From the NCBI RefSeq assembly GCF_002075885.1, contig NZ_MDET01000004.1, positions 1-64,000 on the forward strand: 64,000 bases of DNA, given 5' to 3'. Shown in pieces: positions 45,254-54,461 of the stretch (within the stretch, counting starts at the first letter, position 1; each line of letters starts with the position of its first letter). This DNA is from Manganibacter manganicus (GTDB lineage Bacteria > Pseudomonadota > Alphaproteobacteria > Rhizobiales > Rhizobiaceae). Under the pieces are notes generated by a model. It was given only the letters and a program-made list of their open reading frames with translations, did not search any database and was not told where the DNA came from. A program made the translations under genes and the position numbers.

Positions 45254-45814
45254 TTAACCAACCTTGCCGGTCATCCATACGGAAAATTGCTCGACGGTGG
45301 CATCGGCTATGGCCCGCATGGTCGCGGCCGAAACCGCAGCCCAACCTTCGACCTTGCCGTCGGTGAGTGCCTTCTGCTGCCCACTGATGCGATGCAGGCG
45401 GTTGCCAGCTGGATCGTAAACGTCCCACACATAGATGACGGTCGTCGTGCCACTTTCGGTGATCGCCGAAAAATAGCCTTTCAGGATATGGGTCGTCGTC
45501 TTGTCCGTACTGCTGACGAGCGTTATCCCCCGCTCGTTCAGGCGGGCATGCAGTTGCTTGGTCATCGGCGCAACAGCCTCGACAGGCGCCCCGACAATGG
45601 GGGCGACCTGGAGACGCACCTTGTTAAGCGGAATGCGGCTATGCGCCGGCACCTGCGGGCCGGTCGGTGAAGGCATTGCCATGCCGCCGGGCGTGGTGGA
45701 TAAAGGGGCAGACGGTGTGCCGGAGGCCGATGCCAGCACACCGTCCGAACTGTTGCAGGCCGAAAGGTTCAGAGTCGCGAACAGGGCTGCCAGCGCCGCA
45801 TAGGATCGTTTCAT
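45254..45814 (-). CDS. Putative lipoprotein
   Basis: A 186-residue protein with a lipobox LNLSAC (Cys at residue 20). A Pro/Ser-rich linker follows (about residues 22-60), then a single domain of about 120 residues that includes MTKQLHARLNERGITLVSS and YVWDVYDPAGNRLHRISGQQ. No family was recognised with confidence; the domain has the look of small envelope lipoproteins conserved in Hyphomicrobiales. It stands between prs and the M24 gene. Confidence 0.75.
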   Translation of the reverse strand: MKRSYAALAALFATLNLSACNSSDGVLASASGTPSAPLSTTPGGMAMPSPTGPQVPAHSRIPLNKVRLQVAPIVGAPVEAVAPMTKQLHARLNERGITLVSSTDKTTTHILKGYFSAITESGTTTVIYVWDVYDPAGNRLHRISGQQKALTDGKVEGWAAVSAATMRAIADATVEQFSVWMTGKVG

Positions 45815-45866
45815 GCGCGCCCAATCCCCCCAATTGCTCCTTTCTTCATTGCCGGCATGGCTTCTC

Positions 45867-47018
45867 TCACTGCGCGATCAGGTCGAGATCGTGCCGCGAC
45901 AGGGATTGCGGCCGTGATTCCGTGGTCAGATAGGTGCGCCCGAGCGTCATCGCTGTCTCGGTTTCCGAATCCATGATGATCATATGCGCGAACAGCGTCA
46001 TATTGGGCGCAATCGGCTCGGGATTGCCTTGGTAGAACATGGGCATATCCATCCATGACGGACTGAAGCGCGCGCCAAGCGAATAGCCGCAGGCGTTCAG
46101 CCGGTGCTTGATCAGGCCATGCGCCTCCATGGTGCGGGCGTGAGCATCGAACACGTCGCCGAACGTGTTGCCGGGTTCCATTGTCTTTTCGACGGCCAGC
46201 AAGGCGTCGCGCGCGGCTTCGAATAATTCCTGATGACGCTTGGAAACCTTGCCGGTCAGCACGGTGCGCATCATCGCGGCATGATAGTGGTGATATACCC
46301 CGGCCCATTCCAGCGTGAGTTGGTCATTCTTGTTGAGTTTGCGGCGTCCGGACTTGTAGCGGCACAGAAGCGCGTCGGCGCCTGAGCCGACGATGAATTC
46401 GTTAGCGGGATAGTCGCCGCCGCCGGCGAGGATCGTCCCCTGCATCGCGGCCAGGATCGCGGCCTCGTCGCCACCCTGCTTGATAAGCGGCAGCGCGGCG
46501 TCCAACGCGTCATCTGCTAGAGCAGCGGCTTTTTCCGTTTTGGCGATCTCGGCCGGGCTCTTGAACAGGCGCAGCCGACCGACGATGCCGGAAGCATCGG
46601 CGATCTGGCCGAAAGTCTGCAACTGCTCATCGAGGCGGCGGCCGTTAAAGGCGGTGAGACCGTGCGTGTCGTATTCGACGCCAATGCGTGCGCCGAGAAG
46701 ATCGAGCTCGTTGAGCAGGTTGCGCAGGTCTATCGCCGGATTGGCGCCCTCGCGGTCGGTCCACAAGACGATATTGTCGATGGTCGAGGTGTTGCGTGCC
46801 TGCCGCAAATCGGCAGAGCGGGTGAGCAGCACCATCGAGCCGTCCGCCTTGACTACCAGACATTGAAAAAAGCAGAAGCCGAATGAATCATAACCGGTCA
46901 GCCAGTACATGCTTTCCTGGGCGAAGAGCAGGATCGCATCGAGCTTCTTTTCCGCCATATCGATCATCAGCCGGTCGCGACGGGCATCGAATTCGGAAGG
47001 TTCGAAATGCAGCGCCAT
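45867..47018 (-). CDS. M24-family (creatinase/prolidase-fold) protein
   Basis: A 383-residue pita-bread-fold protein with a creatinase-type N-terminal domain and an M24 catalytic domain. The five metal ligands of true aminopeptidases are not where expected: the usual D-x-G is LEWAG, the second Asp site reads HAAMMRT, the His motif is GYSLG and the two late Glu sites are changed. This pattern, with YHAA, resembles metal-free creatinase- or ectoine-hydrolase-like members (family knowledge). ATG 47018 overlaps the pgeF stop (TGATG). The substrate is unknown. Confidence 0.8.
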   Translation of the reverse strand: MALHFEPSEFDARRDRLMIDMAEKKLDAILLFAQESMYWLTGYDSFGFCFFQCLVVKADGSMVLLTRSADLRQARNTSTIDNIVLWTDREGANPAIDLRNLLNELDLLGARIGVEYDTHGLTAFNGRRLDEQLQTFGQIADASGIVGRLRLFKSPAEIAKTEKAAALADDALDAALPLIKQGGDEAAILAAMQGTILAGGGDYPANEFIVGSGADALLCRYKSGRRKLNKNDQLTLEWAGVYHHYHAAMMRTVLTGKVSKRHQELFEAARDALLAVEKTMEPGNTFGDVFDAHARTMEAHGLIKHRLNACGYSLGARFSPSWMDMPMFYQGNPEPIAPNMTLFAHMIIMDSETETAMTLGRTYLTTESRPQSLSRHDLDLIAQ

Positions 47019-47806
47019 CAAACTGTCTCCAGAGCAATTGCCGAGAGTTGCCGACCGTAATCCGGCTCGCCGCGATGAGTGCCGCGCCTGAAGGAGAAGA
47101 ACAGGTCTTCTTCCTCATAGGTACAGCGGCCGAGCGCCTCGGCTTTGATGCCGGCGCGTTTCAAGCGGTCGATCGTATAGAGGTTGAGGTCGAACATGGC
47201 GTGGCCGGGTCTGGCTGAAGGCTTGAAAAAGCGGGCATTTTCGGGCTCGGCTTCGATGAAACGCTCGACGAACTCGGGGCCGACTTCATAATTGCTGGAA
47301 CTGATCGAAGGCCCAAGTACGGCCACAATATGTTCGCGCCGAGCACCAAGGCTCACCATGGTCGCAATCGTGTTTTCGAGCACGCCGGTGAGGGCGCCCT
47401 TCCATCCGGCATGAGCGGCAGCGACGATGCGGGCGTGCTTGTCGGCAAACAGAACCGGGCCGCAATCGGCGGTCGAGGCGCTGACGGCGATGCCTGGCCG
47501 GTCGGTGACAAGGGCGTCGGCCTTGGGGCGCTCGCCGGAAAAAGGCTCGCGCACCACCAGCACGTCGGGGGAGTGGATCTGGTGAGCCGAAAGCAGATGA
47601 TCAGGTGCGACGCCCATCCATTCCGCGACTCGACGACGATTTTCAGTCACCAACTCGGAGGCATCTTTGGAACCGGGACCCGTATTAAGGCCGCGATAGA
47701 TACCATCGGAAACGCCGCCGACGCGCGTGAAATAGCCGTGGCGGATGCCAGGAAGATCGGAGAGCAGGCTTGAGCGGACCGGATCCGGCTTGATCTGATT
47801 CAACAT
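47018..47806 (-). CDS. pgeF: Peptidoglycan editing factor / multicopper-like (PgeF family)
   Basis: A 262-residue member of the former laccase-domain family, now linked to correction of peptidoglycan precursor amino-acid errors and purine nucleoside cleavage in characterised members. The motifs SAHQIHSPDV, STADCGPVLFAD and AAHAGWKGAL contribute the His/Cys metal site. ATG 47806 is chosen; a TTG at 47887 that overlaps the upstream gene is possible. Its stop is coupled to the M24 start. Confidence 0.9.
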   Translation of the reverse strand: MLNQIKPDPVRSSLLSDLPGIRHGYFTRVGGVSDGIYRGLNTGPGSKDASELVTENRRRVAEWMGVAPDHLLSAHQIHSPDVLVVREPFSGERPKADALVTDRPGIAVSASTADCGPVLFADKHARIVAAAHAGWKGALTGVLENTIATMVSLGARREHIVAVLGPSISSSNYEVGPEFVERFIEAEPENARFFKPSARPGHAMFDLNLYTIDRLKRAGIKAEALGRCTYEEEDLFFSFRRGTHRGEPDYGRQLSAIALETV

Positions 47807-47883
47807 TGCCGCCTTGTTGTCTTCCCAAATGATTTCGTCAAGCGCCTCGCGCGCAGGAGAGTGGAGCAGCAGGCGCGGAAAAG

Positions 47884-48972
47884 TCAATTCACGGATCGGA
47901 TGTGCGGCAGCGAGACGCCCGGCGGTGAAACCGCGAGAATTTTGAAGAGTTCACCCATGCCCTGCGGCGCGGCTAGGCGCTCGACCGCCGCGCGAATCTC
48001 ATCGCGGCCGGTTTCATCAGCATGGGCGCCAAGGCTTCCTGCACGCTCCAGCAGGCCCATGGCAAGCAGGAATTCGCCTTGGGTAGTGAGATGGGTAGAG
48101 AGTTTTTGATTGTTCGCCGCAGCGGCCAGTGCGGCGAAATCGACATGGGCGGTGAGATCGGCTTCGCCGGGATTGGCCAGCACGTTCTCATAACGGTGCC
48201 GGCGTACTGCCTGAAGGGTATCCGCGACCCCCGGAGCAGTATAGCCGTAGTCGGGGAACAGCGCGGCGCCACCTTTGGCGGCAATGTGTACTGCAATCGC
48301 CGTCATCATAGCTGTGCGCGCTGGGGCAAGTTCGACGATCGCGCCGCTTGCGGCGTTGCAGGCGTCCGCAGGCAGGAGGCTGGGATCGAGCGATCCAGCG
48401 CCTGAGAAAAAAGCCAGTTGCCCTTGGCTGTCCAGCGCCACCATGCGTTCGCGCCAACCGCTTTCCGTGCGCACAAACTGGCGGATGGGAATGGCGTCGA
48501 ACAATTCATTGCCGACAATCAGAAGCGGTGCGTCCGGCAGCGTCTCGATCGTCGTGTGCCAGCTTGGAGTGGCCTTGGTTTGCGAAAGCGTTGCTTTCTG
48601 AACCTCGGTCAACTGTGGACTGGTCTCGATCAAAGCGACGGTAATGGCGCCGGTAAAGGACGGATCGAGTCTTTCGAACGTGCGCAGCATGTCTTTCATC
48701 AACGTGCCGCGACCCGGACCGATCTCCGCGACTGTCAATGGCGTAGGGCGCCCGAGCGCGTCCCATGTTTGATAAAGCCAGATAGCAATCAACTCGCCGA
48801 ACATCTGGCTGATCTCCGGTGCGGTGGTAAAATCGCCATGCTCGCCGAACGGTTCGCGCGTGGTGTAATACCCGTCCGCCGGATCGAACAGGCACATTGC
48901 CATATAGTCGCTGACGGAAATCGGTCCAGTCGCCTGGATCTGCCTTGCGATGCGGGCTCCCAAAGGCGTCAT
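47884..48972 (-). CDS. MidA/NDUFAF7-family SAM-dependent methyltransferase
   Basis: A 362-residue class I methyltransferase related to NDUFAF7, which methylates an arginine in a complex I subunit in mitochondria. The SAM-binding loop [16 protein letters not shown] (about residues 82-97) and the preceding [11 protein letters not shown] and later [14 protein letters not shown] segments are family hallmarks. It overlaps the lgt stop by ATGA. In bacteria the target is presumed to be the NuoD-like subunit, which is inference. Confidence 0.9.
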   Translation of the reverse strand: MTPLGARIARQIQATGPISVSDYMAMCLFDPADGYYTTREPFGEHGDFTTAPEISQMFGELIAIWLYQTWDALGRPTPLTVAEIGPGRGTLMKDMLRTFERLDPSFTGAITVALIETSPQLTEVQKATLSQTKATPSWHTTIETLPDAPLLIVGNELFDAIPIRQFVRTESGWRERMVALDSQGQLAFFSGAGSLDPSLLPADACNAASGAIVELAPARTAMMTAIAVHIAAKGGAALFPDYGYTAPGVADTLQAVRRHRYENVLANPGEADLTAHVDFAALAAAANNQKLSTHLTTQGEFLLAMGLLERAGSLGAHADETGRDEIRAAVERLAAPQGMGELFKILAVSPPGVSLPHIRSVN

Positions 48973-49835
48973 TTCGGCTTCTGTTCAGTCGCAACTGTGG
49001 GCGTGGCCGGTTTGGCCGCGGCCATTGCCCATACTCCGATCAGCACCATAGGCGCTGAAAGCACCATGCCCATGGTCAACCAACCGCCGGCGAGATAGCC
49101 GAGTTGCGCATCCGGCTCACGGAAGAATTCAACGAAGATGCGCGACAGGCCGTAGCCACAGACGAAAGCACCGCCGACGAAGCGCGGCGTTTTCAATTTC
49201 AGCCGTGAATGGGTGAGAAAACGCAGCACCAAAAACAGCATCAATCCTTCCAGAAGCGCTTCGTAAATCTGGCTGGGATGACGAGGGAAGGGGCCGCCGT
49301 TGGGAAATATCACCGCCCATGGCATGTCGGTTGGCCGGCCCCACAATTCGGAATTGATGAAATTGGCGAGACGCACCAGCCCCAGTCCGACCGGAACGCC
49401 GGCGGCAACGACGTCGAGCAGCGACCATGCGCGAATGCCGCGCGAGCGCGCGAACAGCACCATGGCAAGGATCGTGCCCGTGAGGCCGCCATGGAAGGAC
49501 ATGCCGCCCTGCCAGACAGCGAAGATGTCCAGCGGATTCGCCAGATAGCGAGGCAAATCGTAGAACAGCACATAGCCGGTGCGCCCGCCGACCACCACGC
49601 CGATTGCCGCCCAGACGATGAAGTCGTCGAGATCTTCCGGTTTCATTGGAAGCGCTCCGCCTGCCCACAGCTTCGGGTTTGTGACCAGGCGTCTGGCGTA
49701 CCACCAGGCGAACAGGATGCCGACGATATAGCCGACGCCATACCAGTGGATTGCCAAAGGGCCGAGATGCACGATAACCGGGTCGATATTCGGGAAGGGC
49801 AGGGCCGCCAGCGGCAGCAGCAGATAGTCGCTCAA
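48969..49835 (-). CDS. lgt: Prolipoprotein diacylglyceryl transferase
   Basis: Inner-membrane enzyme that transfers diacylglycerol to lipobox cysteines, the first step in lipoprotein maturation. It has 288 residues and about seven helices. The signature [18 protein letters not shown] (abbreviated) and the HGGLTG motif are intact. I place the start at TTG 49835 because GGAG lies 7 nt upstream; ATG 49868 has no ribosome site. First gene of the lgt - methyltransferase - pgeF - M24 operon. Confidence 0.94.
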   Translation of the reverse strand: MSDYLLLPLAALPFPNIDPVIVHLGPLAIHWYGVGYIVGILFAWWYARRLVTNPKLWAGGALPMKPEDLDDFIVWAAIGVVVGGRTGYVLFYDLPRYLANPLDIFAVWQGGMSFHGGLTGTILAMVLFARSRGIRAWSLLDVVAAGVPVGLGLVRLANFINSELWGRPTDMPWAVIFPNGGPFPRHPSQIYEALLEGLMLFLVLRFLTHSRLKLKTPRFVGGAFVCGYGLSRIFVEFFREPDAQLGYLAGGWLTMGMVLSAPMVLIGVWAMAAAKPATPTVATEQKPK

Positions 49836-49959
49836 CGAATAACTCCGGATCGGTTTGGCGCGGACCATGCGGCAGGGTTTTGACAGGGTCAAGATAGCGT
49901 TGCGCTTGCATTCGAGGCCGCAGGACACTACGTCATTGCGATCCAATCGAGGTTTTACC

Positions 49960-50262
49960 ATGTCAACCGGATCGAACCGCATTCTCGATGAATTCGCCAA
50001 GCTGATGACCGATGCGGCGGGCGCGGCCCAAGGCGTTCGGCGTGAGGTCGAGACGGCTTTCCGCGGTCAGGCGGAAAAGATCCTGAATTCGATGGACATT
50101 GTGCAGCGCGAAGAGTTCGAGGCGATGCGCGACATGGCCGTAAAGGCGCGCGAAGAGAACGCCAAACTTGCCGCACGCATCGATGAACTGGAACAAAAGC
50201 TTGTCGAATATGGCGGAAAAGACACGAAATCGGCCTCTACGACAGCGCGCGCAAAAAAATAA
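49960..50262 (+). CDS. ubiK: Accessory factor UbiK family protein
   Basis: A 100-residue coiled-coil protein of the UbiK/BMFP family, which assists aerobic ubiquinone biosynthesis in enterobacteria. A helical N-terminal part ([22 protein letters not shown]) and a coiled-coil C-terminal segment ([30 protein letters not shown], abbreviated) are visible. ATG 49960 has GAGG 7 nt upstream. It lies head-to-head with lgt. Confidence 0.88.
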   Translation: MSTGSNRILDEFAKLMTDAAGAAQGVRREVETAFRGQAEKILNSMDIVQREEFEAMRDMAVKAREENAKLAARIDELEQKLVEYGGKDTKSASTTARAKK

Positions 50263-50584
50263 TCATTAAACTTTTCCACAAAGCATATTCGTAAAAAGCG
50301 CTTTGCCGTGAATCGCTTACCGGCTATGCGCGATTGTGCGCCGATGCGACTTTCCACATGCGAATGGTCCCCCACGAAAAATTGGGCTGGTCACGCGACT
50401 CTCGATCAATAGACTGAATTTGTTGCATGATTCGGAAAGAGGTCATGCGCCGGGCGGTGGGGTCAGGTCATGGGTTGTTGCGTCGAGCAGTCCGGACCGT
50501 CCGAGTTCTAGATCAGATTGTTCGTTGTGCGTGCCTCTTCACGGAGCGTGTGGCGGCGCTCCAGGGAACGACAGGAAGCATTCA
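50263..50584. other. Intergenic region upstream of the YbjN gene
   Basis: A 322-nt region with no convincing gene. Its first 70 nt are AT-richer (AATCATTAAACTTTTCC..) and the rest has normal composition. No terminator with a clean T tract or known RNA was recognised; the YbjN promoter must be here. Confidence 0.4.
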
Positions 50585-51085
50585 ATGGAACTCATCGAAC
50601 TCGAAGTCTCGCGCGAAATCCATCCGGTCGATGTCATCGAACAGGTGGCGCACAACAACGACTGGTCCTTCGAGCGCGCCGGTGATGACGAGATATCCAT
50701 CTCGGTCGCCGGAAACTGGACGGATTACCACGTCTCCTTTTCCTGGATGGAAGATTTCGAGGCACTGCATCTGGCCTGTGCCTTCGACATCAAGGTTCCG
50801 GAAAACCGCGCGCTGGAGGTCATGCGTCTGCTCTCGCTTATCAACGAGCAGATGCTGTTCGGCCATTTCGATTTGTGGGAGCAGGAAGGCGCGATCATGT
50901 TCAGGCAGTCACTGTTGCTTGCCGGTGGTGTCGAGCCGTCGAGCCAGCAGGTCGAGGTGCTTTTATCCTCGGCACTGGAGGCTTGTGAATGTTACTTTCA
51001 AGCCTTCCAGTTTGTTGTCTGGTCAGGCACATCGGCGCGCGAGGCACTAAACAGCGTGTTGTTTGAAACCTACGGGAATGCCTGA
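50585..51085 (+). CDS. YbjN domain-containing protein
   Basis: A 166-residue YbjN-family protein with an alpha/beta fold related to type III secretion chaperones. The block VSFSWMEDFEALHLACAFDIKVPENR (abbreviated; residues about 50-75) is the family core. ATG 50585 follows ACAGGAAGCATTCA. It is separated by 5 nt from the next gene. In several relatives a proC gene follows YbjN (recollection); it is not present here. The function is unknown. Confidence 0.87.
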   Translation: MELIELEVSREIHPVDVIEQVAHNNDWSFERAGDDEISISVAGNWTDYHVSFSWMEDFEALHLACAFDIKVPENRALEVMRLLSLINEQMLFGHFDLWEQEGAIMFRQSLLLAGGVEPSSQQVEVLLSSALEACECYFQAFQFVVWSGTSAREALNSVLFETYGNA

Positions 51086-51090
51086 TCCTC

Positions 51091-51450
51091 ATGAGCGGCA
51101 GCAGTGAACGCAAGCCGGAGATCACGTTCGCGGATTTCGACAAGGTCGATATCCGCGCGGGCACGATTGTCGAGGCCGAGCCGTTTCCGGACGCGCGTAA
51201 GCCGGCGATCAAGCTGAAAATCGATTTTGGTGCACCGCTCGGTGTCAAGAAGTCCTCAGCGCAGATAACCAAGCACTACACGCCGGAGACGTTAATCGGG
51301 CGGCAGGTGTTCGCGGTGGTGAATTTTCCGCCGCGTCAGATCGGAAAATTCATGTCCGAAGTGCTGACTCTCGGGTTTCCCGATAAGGAGGGCGAAGTGG
51401 TGCTTGGTGCCATTGAGCAAAAAGTTCCGGATGGCGGGCGGCTGTTCTGA
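51091..51450 (+). CDS. tRNA-binding domain protein (CsaA-like)
   Basis: A 119-residue OB-fold protein of the EMAP/CsaA type, which in Bacillus acts as an export-related chaperone and binds tRNA. The motif DKVDIRAGTIVEAEPFPDARKPAIKLKIDFG (abbreviated; about residues 17-47) and KKSSAQITKHYTPE are characteristic. It overlaps no other gene but starts 5 nt after the YbjN stop, so they share a transcript. Confidence 0.9.
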   Translation: MSGSSERKPEITFADFDKVDIRAGTIVEAEPFPDARKPAIKLKIDFGAPLGVKKSSAQITKHYTPETLIGRQVFAVVNFPPRQIGKFMSEVLTLGFPDKEGEVVLGAIEQKVPDGGRLF

Positions 51451-51524
51451 GAAGCCGATCGTTGGAGCGATTATCGAACCGGAGCGTGGCGTGTTTTCCT
51501 TTTCGCCACGCCGGGCATCGGCGG

Positions 51525-52937
51525 TCAGGCCGGAACCTTGATGGTGGCCCTTAGACCGCCGAGAGGGCTTTCATCCAGCGTGATGTCGCCGCCATGGCTG
51601 CGGGCGATGTCACGGGCGATCGACAGGCCCAGGCCGGTGCCGCTGGCATCCAGATTGCGCGCTTCGTCCAGTCGCACGAACGGCTTGAAGACTTCTTCGC
51701 GCTTGGCTTGAGGGATGCCCGGCCCGTCATCGTCGATGGTCACGACGAGTGAACCCCTGGTGTGGTCGGCCGTGATCTCGACCGAACTGGCATAGCGGAA
51801 GGCGTTGCCGACGATGTTGGAGAGGAGGCGAGCGAAGGCGTTCGGTCTGACCAAGACTTCGCCGTCACCGTTCACCGTCGTTGTCAGTTTGCGTTTGCGC
51901 AGCCTGGCTTCTTCGGCCAGTTTGTCGAAATAGGCCGGCAGGTCGAAATTCTCGGTATCTTCTGCATTGTCCCCGCGCGCGAAAGCGAGATAGCCTTCGA
52001 GCATTGATTGCATGTCCTCGACATCATGATTCAAGGCCTCGATATCGGTCTTGGAACGAGCCAGAGCCAATTGCAGCTTGAAGCGCGTCAGTATGGTCCG
52101 TAAATCGTGGCTGACGCCGGCGAGCATGGCGGTGCGCTGCTCGATCTGGCGCTCGATGCGCTCACGCATCTGAATGAAGGCAAAGCCGGCTCGGCGAACT
52201 TCTTCTGCGCCACGCGGCCGGAAGTCGCGCGGCATCGGCCTGCCTTTACCGAAGCTCTCGGCCGCTTCCGCGAGTGTGAGGATCGGCCGGATCTGGTTAC
52301 GCAGGAACGGAATGGCGATCATCAGCAAAACAACCGACGTGCCGACCATCCAGATCAGGAAGATGTGGGTGTTGGAGGCGAAAGCCTGGCTGCGGCGCAC
52401 GAAGACACGCAGAACCTTGTTCTCCAATTGAATACGCAGTTCGACGATGTTTGAATTGCCAACCGTGTCGAGCCAGAATGGGCGATTGATCTGGCGTGTG
52501 ATTTCGGAAGAAAGCGTCTGGTCAAGGATCGAAAAGAAGGGTTTGGGACCGGGCGGCGGCAGGGGATCGGGTGGCAGAAGGTCCACCTTCAACTGCATGC
52601 GATCCTGGGCGATGCGGATGATATTGGCGTAATCGGCATCGTGGGGATAAGTCTCCATCAGGTCGATGATGGCGGCGATATCGCGTACCACGGCCTGTGA
52701 AAGCCGCAATGTCACGGTCTGCCAATGGCGTTCCATGAAGACGAAGGCCACGACCGACTGAAGCAGGAACATTGGTGCGATGACAATGATCAGCGAGCGA
52801 GCGTAAAGCCGTTTCGGCATATAAAGCGAGACGCTTCGCCAAAAGCGCCGCCATGCGTAGCGTAATTCTCGTAGGGCTCGCGCGAGGCGCCCACCGACGC
52901 TGGCTGACTGAGGGCCTTGCAATTCCGTTGTCGCCAT
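51525..52937 (-). CDS. Two-component sensor histidine kinase (EnvZ-like)
   Basis: A 470-residue sensor with two transmembrane helices (about 49-70 and 192-212) flanking a periplasmic sensor region containing a PPDPLPPPGPKP stretch. HAMP and HisKA (AMLAGVSHDLRTILTRFKL, abbreviated) follow, then HATPase with LLSNIVGNAFRYAS, DDGPGIP and GLGLSIA. The phospho-acceptor motif is SHDLRT. The gene follows the response regulator on the minus strand after 47 nt. Similar EnvZ-like kinases accompany PetR in rhizobia (recalled). Confidence 0.88.
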   Translation of the reverse strand: MATTELQGPQSASVGGRLARALRELRYAWRRFWRSVSLYMPKRLYARSLIIVIAPMFLLQSVVAFVFMERHWQTVTLRLSQAVVRDIAAIIDLMETYPHDADYANIIRIAQDRMQLKVDLLPPDPLPPPGPKPFFSILDQTLSSEITRQINRPFWLDTVGNSNIVELRIQLENKVLRVFVRRSQAFASNTHIFLIWMVGTSVVLLMIAIPFLRNQIRPILTLAEAAESFGKGRPMPRDFRPRGAEEVRRAGFAFIQMRERIERQIEQRTAMLAGVSHDLRTILTRFKLQLALARSKTDIEALNHDVEDMQSMLEGYLAFARGDNAEDTENFDLPAYFDKLAEEARLRKRKLTTTVNGDGEVLVRPNAFARLLSNIVGNAFRYASSVEITADHTRGSLVVTIDDDGPGIPQAKREEVFKPFVRLDEARNLDASGTGLGLSIARDIARSHGGDITLDESPLGGLRATIKVPA

Positions 52938-52984
52938 CTGCCTGTCAGTTGCTGCACGCTCGCTTCAGTGAGCGTGCCTGTAGT

Positions 52985-53704
52985 CTATTCCACCGAAAGC
53001 CGATACCCAATACCACGCACCGTCTGCAACCAGACCGGATTGGAAGGGTCGCGCTCGATCTTGCGGCGCAGGCGGTTGATCTGAACGTCGATCGTTCGTT
53101 CGCCGACCTCTGAATCGTCACCGACCAATTCATGGCGTGGAATGGTTTCTCCGGCGCGCGAGGCGAAGATCGCCAGGATTTCCTGCTCGCGATCAGTAAG
53201 CTTCAGGGCTTCGCCGCCACGTTTCAACTCGCGCTTGGCAATCTGGAAAGTATAGGGACCGAAAACAAGCTGTTCGACCTTGGGCGTCGCGGCAGGTCCG
53301 CCGCGCCGTAGAATGTTATTGATGCGCAAGATCAATTCGCGAGGATCGAAAGGCTTTGACAGATAGTCGTCCGCGCCGGCTTCGAGGCCGGTGATGCGGC
53401 TGTCGGTTTCCGAAAGTGCAGTCAACATCAGGATTGGTACGTCCTTTTCACCACGCAGGGCGCGTGTCAGGTCGACTCCATTTTCGCCAGGCATCATGAT
53501 GTCGAGCACAAGAAGATCGAAGTCGAGGCCGACAAGCTTACGTCGTGCATCATCGGCATTGCCCGCAACAGTTACGCGAAAACCATTTTCGGTTAGATAT
53601 TGCTTCAACAGATTGCGGATACGGGTGTCATCATCCACGACCAGCAGATGGGGGGCATCATCATCCGGTGCTGGCGAATAGTCGGATCGCTCATGGCTTT
53701 CCAT
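52985..53704 (-). CDS. OmpR-family response regulator, PetR-like
   Basis: A 239-residue response regulator with receiver (HLLVVDDDTRI, phospho-Asp in LLVLDIMMPGENG, YLSKPFDPREL) and OmpR winged helix (RTIDVQINRLRRKIERDP..VRGIGYRL). ATG 53704 has AGGGA 6 nt upstream; ATG 53719 is an alternative five residues longer without such a site. The gene order MarR - regulator - kinase next to ilvE matches the rhizobial PetP/PetR arrangement first described in Rhodobacter (recalled from annotation). Confidence 0.88.
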   Translation of the reverse strand: MESHERSDYSPAPDDDAPHLLVVDDDTRIRNLLKQYLTENGFRVTVAGNADDARRKLVGLDFDLLVLDIMMPGENGVDLTRALRGEKDVPILMLTALSETDSRITGLEAGADDYLSKPFDPRELILRINNILRRGGPAATPKVEQLVFGPYTFQIAKRELKRGGEALKLTDREQEILAIFASRAGETIPRHELVGDDSEVGERTIDVQINRLRRKIERDPSNPVWLQTVRGIGYRLSVE

Positions 53705-53727
53705 GTTTTTCCCTGACATGTTCGTAT

Positions 53728-54252
53728 CTATTGTGAGCCATTGTCGGCGTTTACCGGTAGAATGTCGATCTGTGCCCTAAGTTCGGGATTGACCATGGCC
53801 TTGAGAAATTGCTCGATCGATCCCCGTTCACCGGCACCTGCATCTTCCAGTGCAGCACGGATGCGGCGTGACTGTGGCCTCGCCAGCGCAAGGGCCAGTT
53901 TTCGACCCTTCCTTGTCGGATAAAGCTCGCGCTGCCGGCGGTCGCGTGGGCCCTGAATCTGCACGATATGGCCGGTGTCGATCAATTGTTTGAGGACGCG
54001 CGCGAGCGACTGTTTGGTAATCTTCAGGACGTCGAGCAATTCCGCCACCGTCAGTCCCGGCCGCCGATTGACGAAGTGAAGCACACGATGATGCGCTCGC
54101 CCAAAACCATAGTCGGCCAGAATCGCGTCAGGATCGGAGGTAAAATCGCGATAGGCAAAAAAGAGCAATTCGATAACCGAGAAATCGATCCCGTCTTCGT
54201 TGGTGATGGCGGTTCGGATCGGCTCGGCTTCGTTGTCGTATGGTTTTGCCAT
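53728..54252 (-). CDS. MarR-family transcriptional regulator, PetP-like
   Basis: A 174-residue winged-helix repressor-type protein. The HTH region is VAELLDVLKITKQSLARVLKQLIDTGHI (abbreviated) with the wing PRDRRQRELYPTRKG. ATG 54252 follows GGGGAACC. It transcribes away from ilvE and lies 23 nt upstream of the response regulator. A perfect palindrome in the divergent promoter is a natural candidate operator for autoregulation. Confidence 0.9.
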   Translation of the reverse strand: MAKPYDNEAEPIRTAITNEDGIDFSVIELLFFAYRDFTSDPDAILADYGFGRAHHRVLHFVNRRPGLTVAELLDVLKITKQSLARVLKQLIDTGHIVQIQGPRDRRQRELYPTRKGRKLALALARPQSRRIRAALEDAGAGERGSIEQFLKAMVNPELRAQIDILPVNADNGSQ

Positions 54253-54284
54253 GGTTCCCCAGAGTAGCACAAATCGTCGAACTC

Positions 54285-54315
54285 AAAATTATGTCAGTAT
54301 TATTGACATAATTTT
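54285..54315. promoter_or_regulatory. Perfect 12-bp inverted repeat between marR and ilvE
   Basis: The arms AAAATTATGTCA (54285-54296) and TGACATAATTTT (54304-54315) are exact inverse complements, with a 7-nt spacer. The right arm contains most of a consensus -35 box and the left arm mirrors it. Centre-to-centre symmetry and length fit a dimeric MarR-type regulator; the assignment is inference. Confidence 0.7.
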
Positions 54316-54331
54316 CAACTCGCCGTAATTT
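54303..54331 (+). promoter_or_regulatory. Predicted sigma-70-type promoter for ilvE
   Basis: A consensus -35 TTGACA (54303-54308), a 17-nt spacer and a weaker -10 TAATTT (54326-54331) lie 130 nt before the ilvE start. On the other strand CTGACA (54297-54292) could be the -35 of the marR promoter, with only a weak -10. Both -35 boxes fall inside the palindrome arms. Confidence 0.5.
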
Positions 54332-54461
54332 TTGGCAAGCTTTAGGGCCGATTGCGACCGAAAAGGCAAGCCCGGAGCGTGGTTTCGGAATTTTTCGGCG
54401 TGGGTACCTGCTCCGTATTTTTGTGGTTCGTGCATGTAGAGGCGCCTGCCCGGAGGTTATC

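Noticed and set aside
51085..51091. Absent proC between YbjN and the tRNA-binding protein
   Set aside because: I recall proC at this position in relatives but cannot verify it without comparison, and it may simply lie elsewhere.
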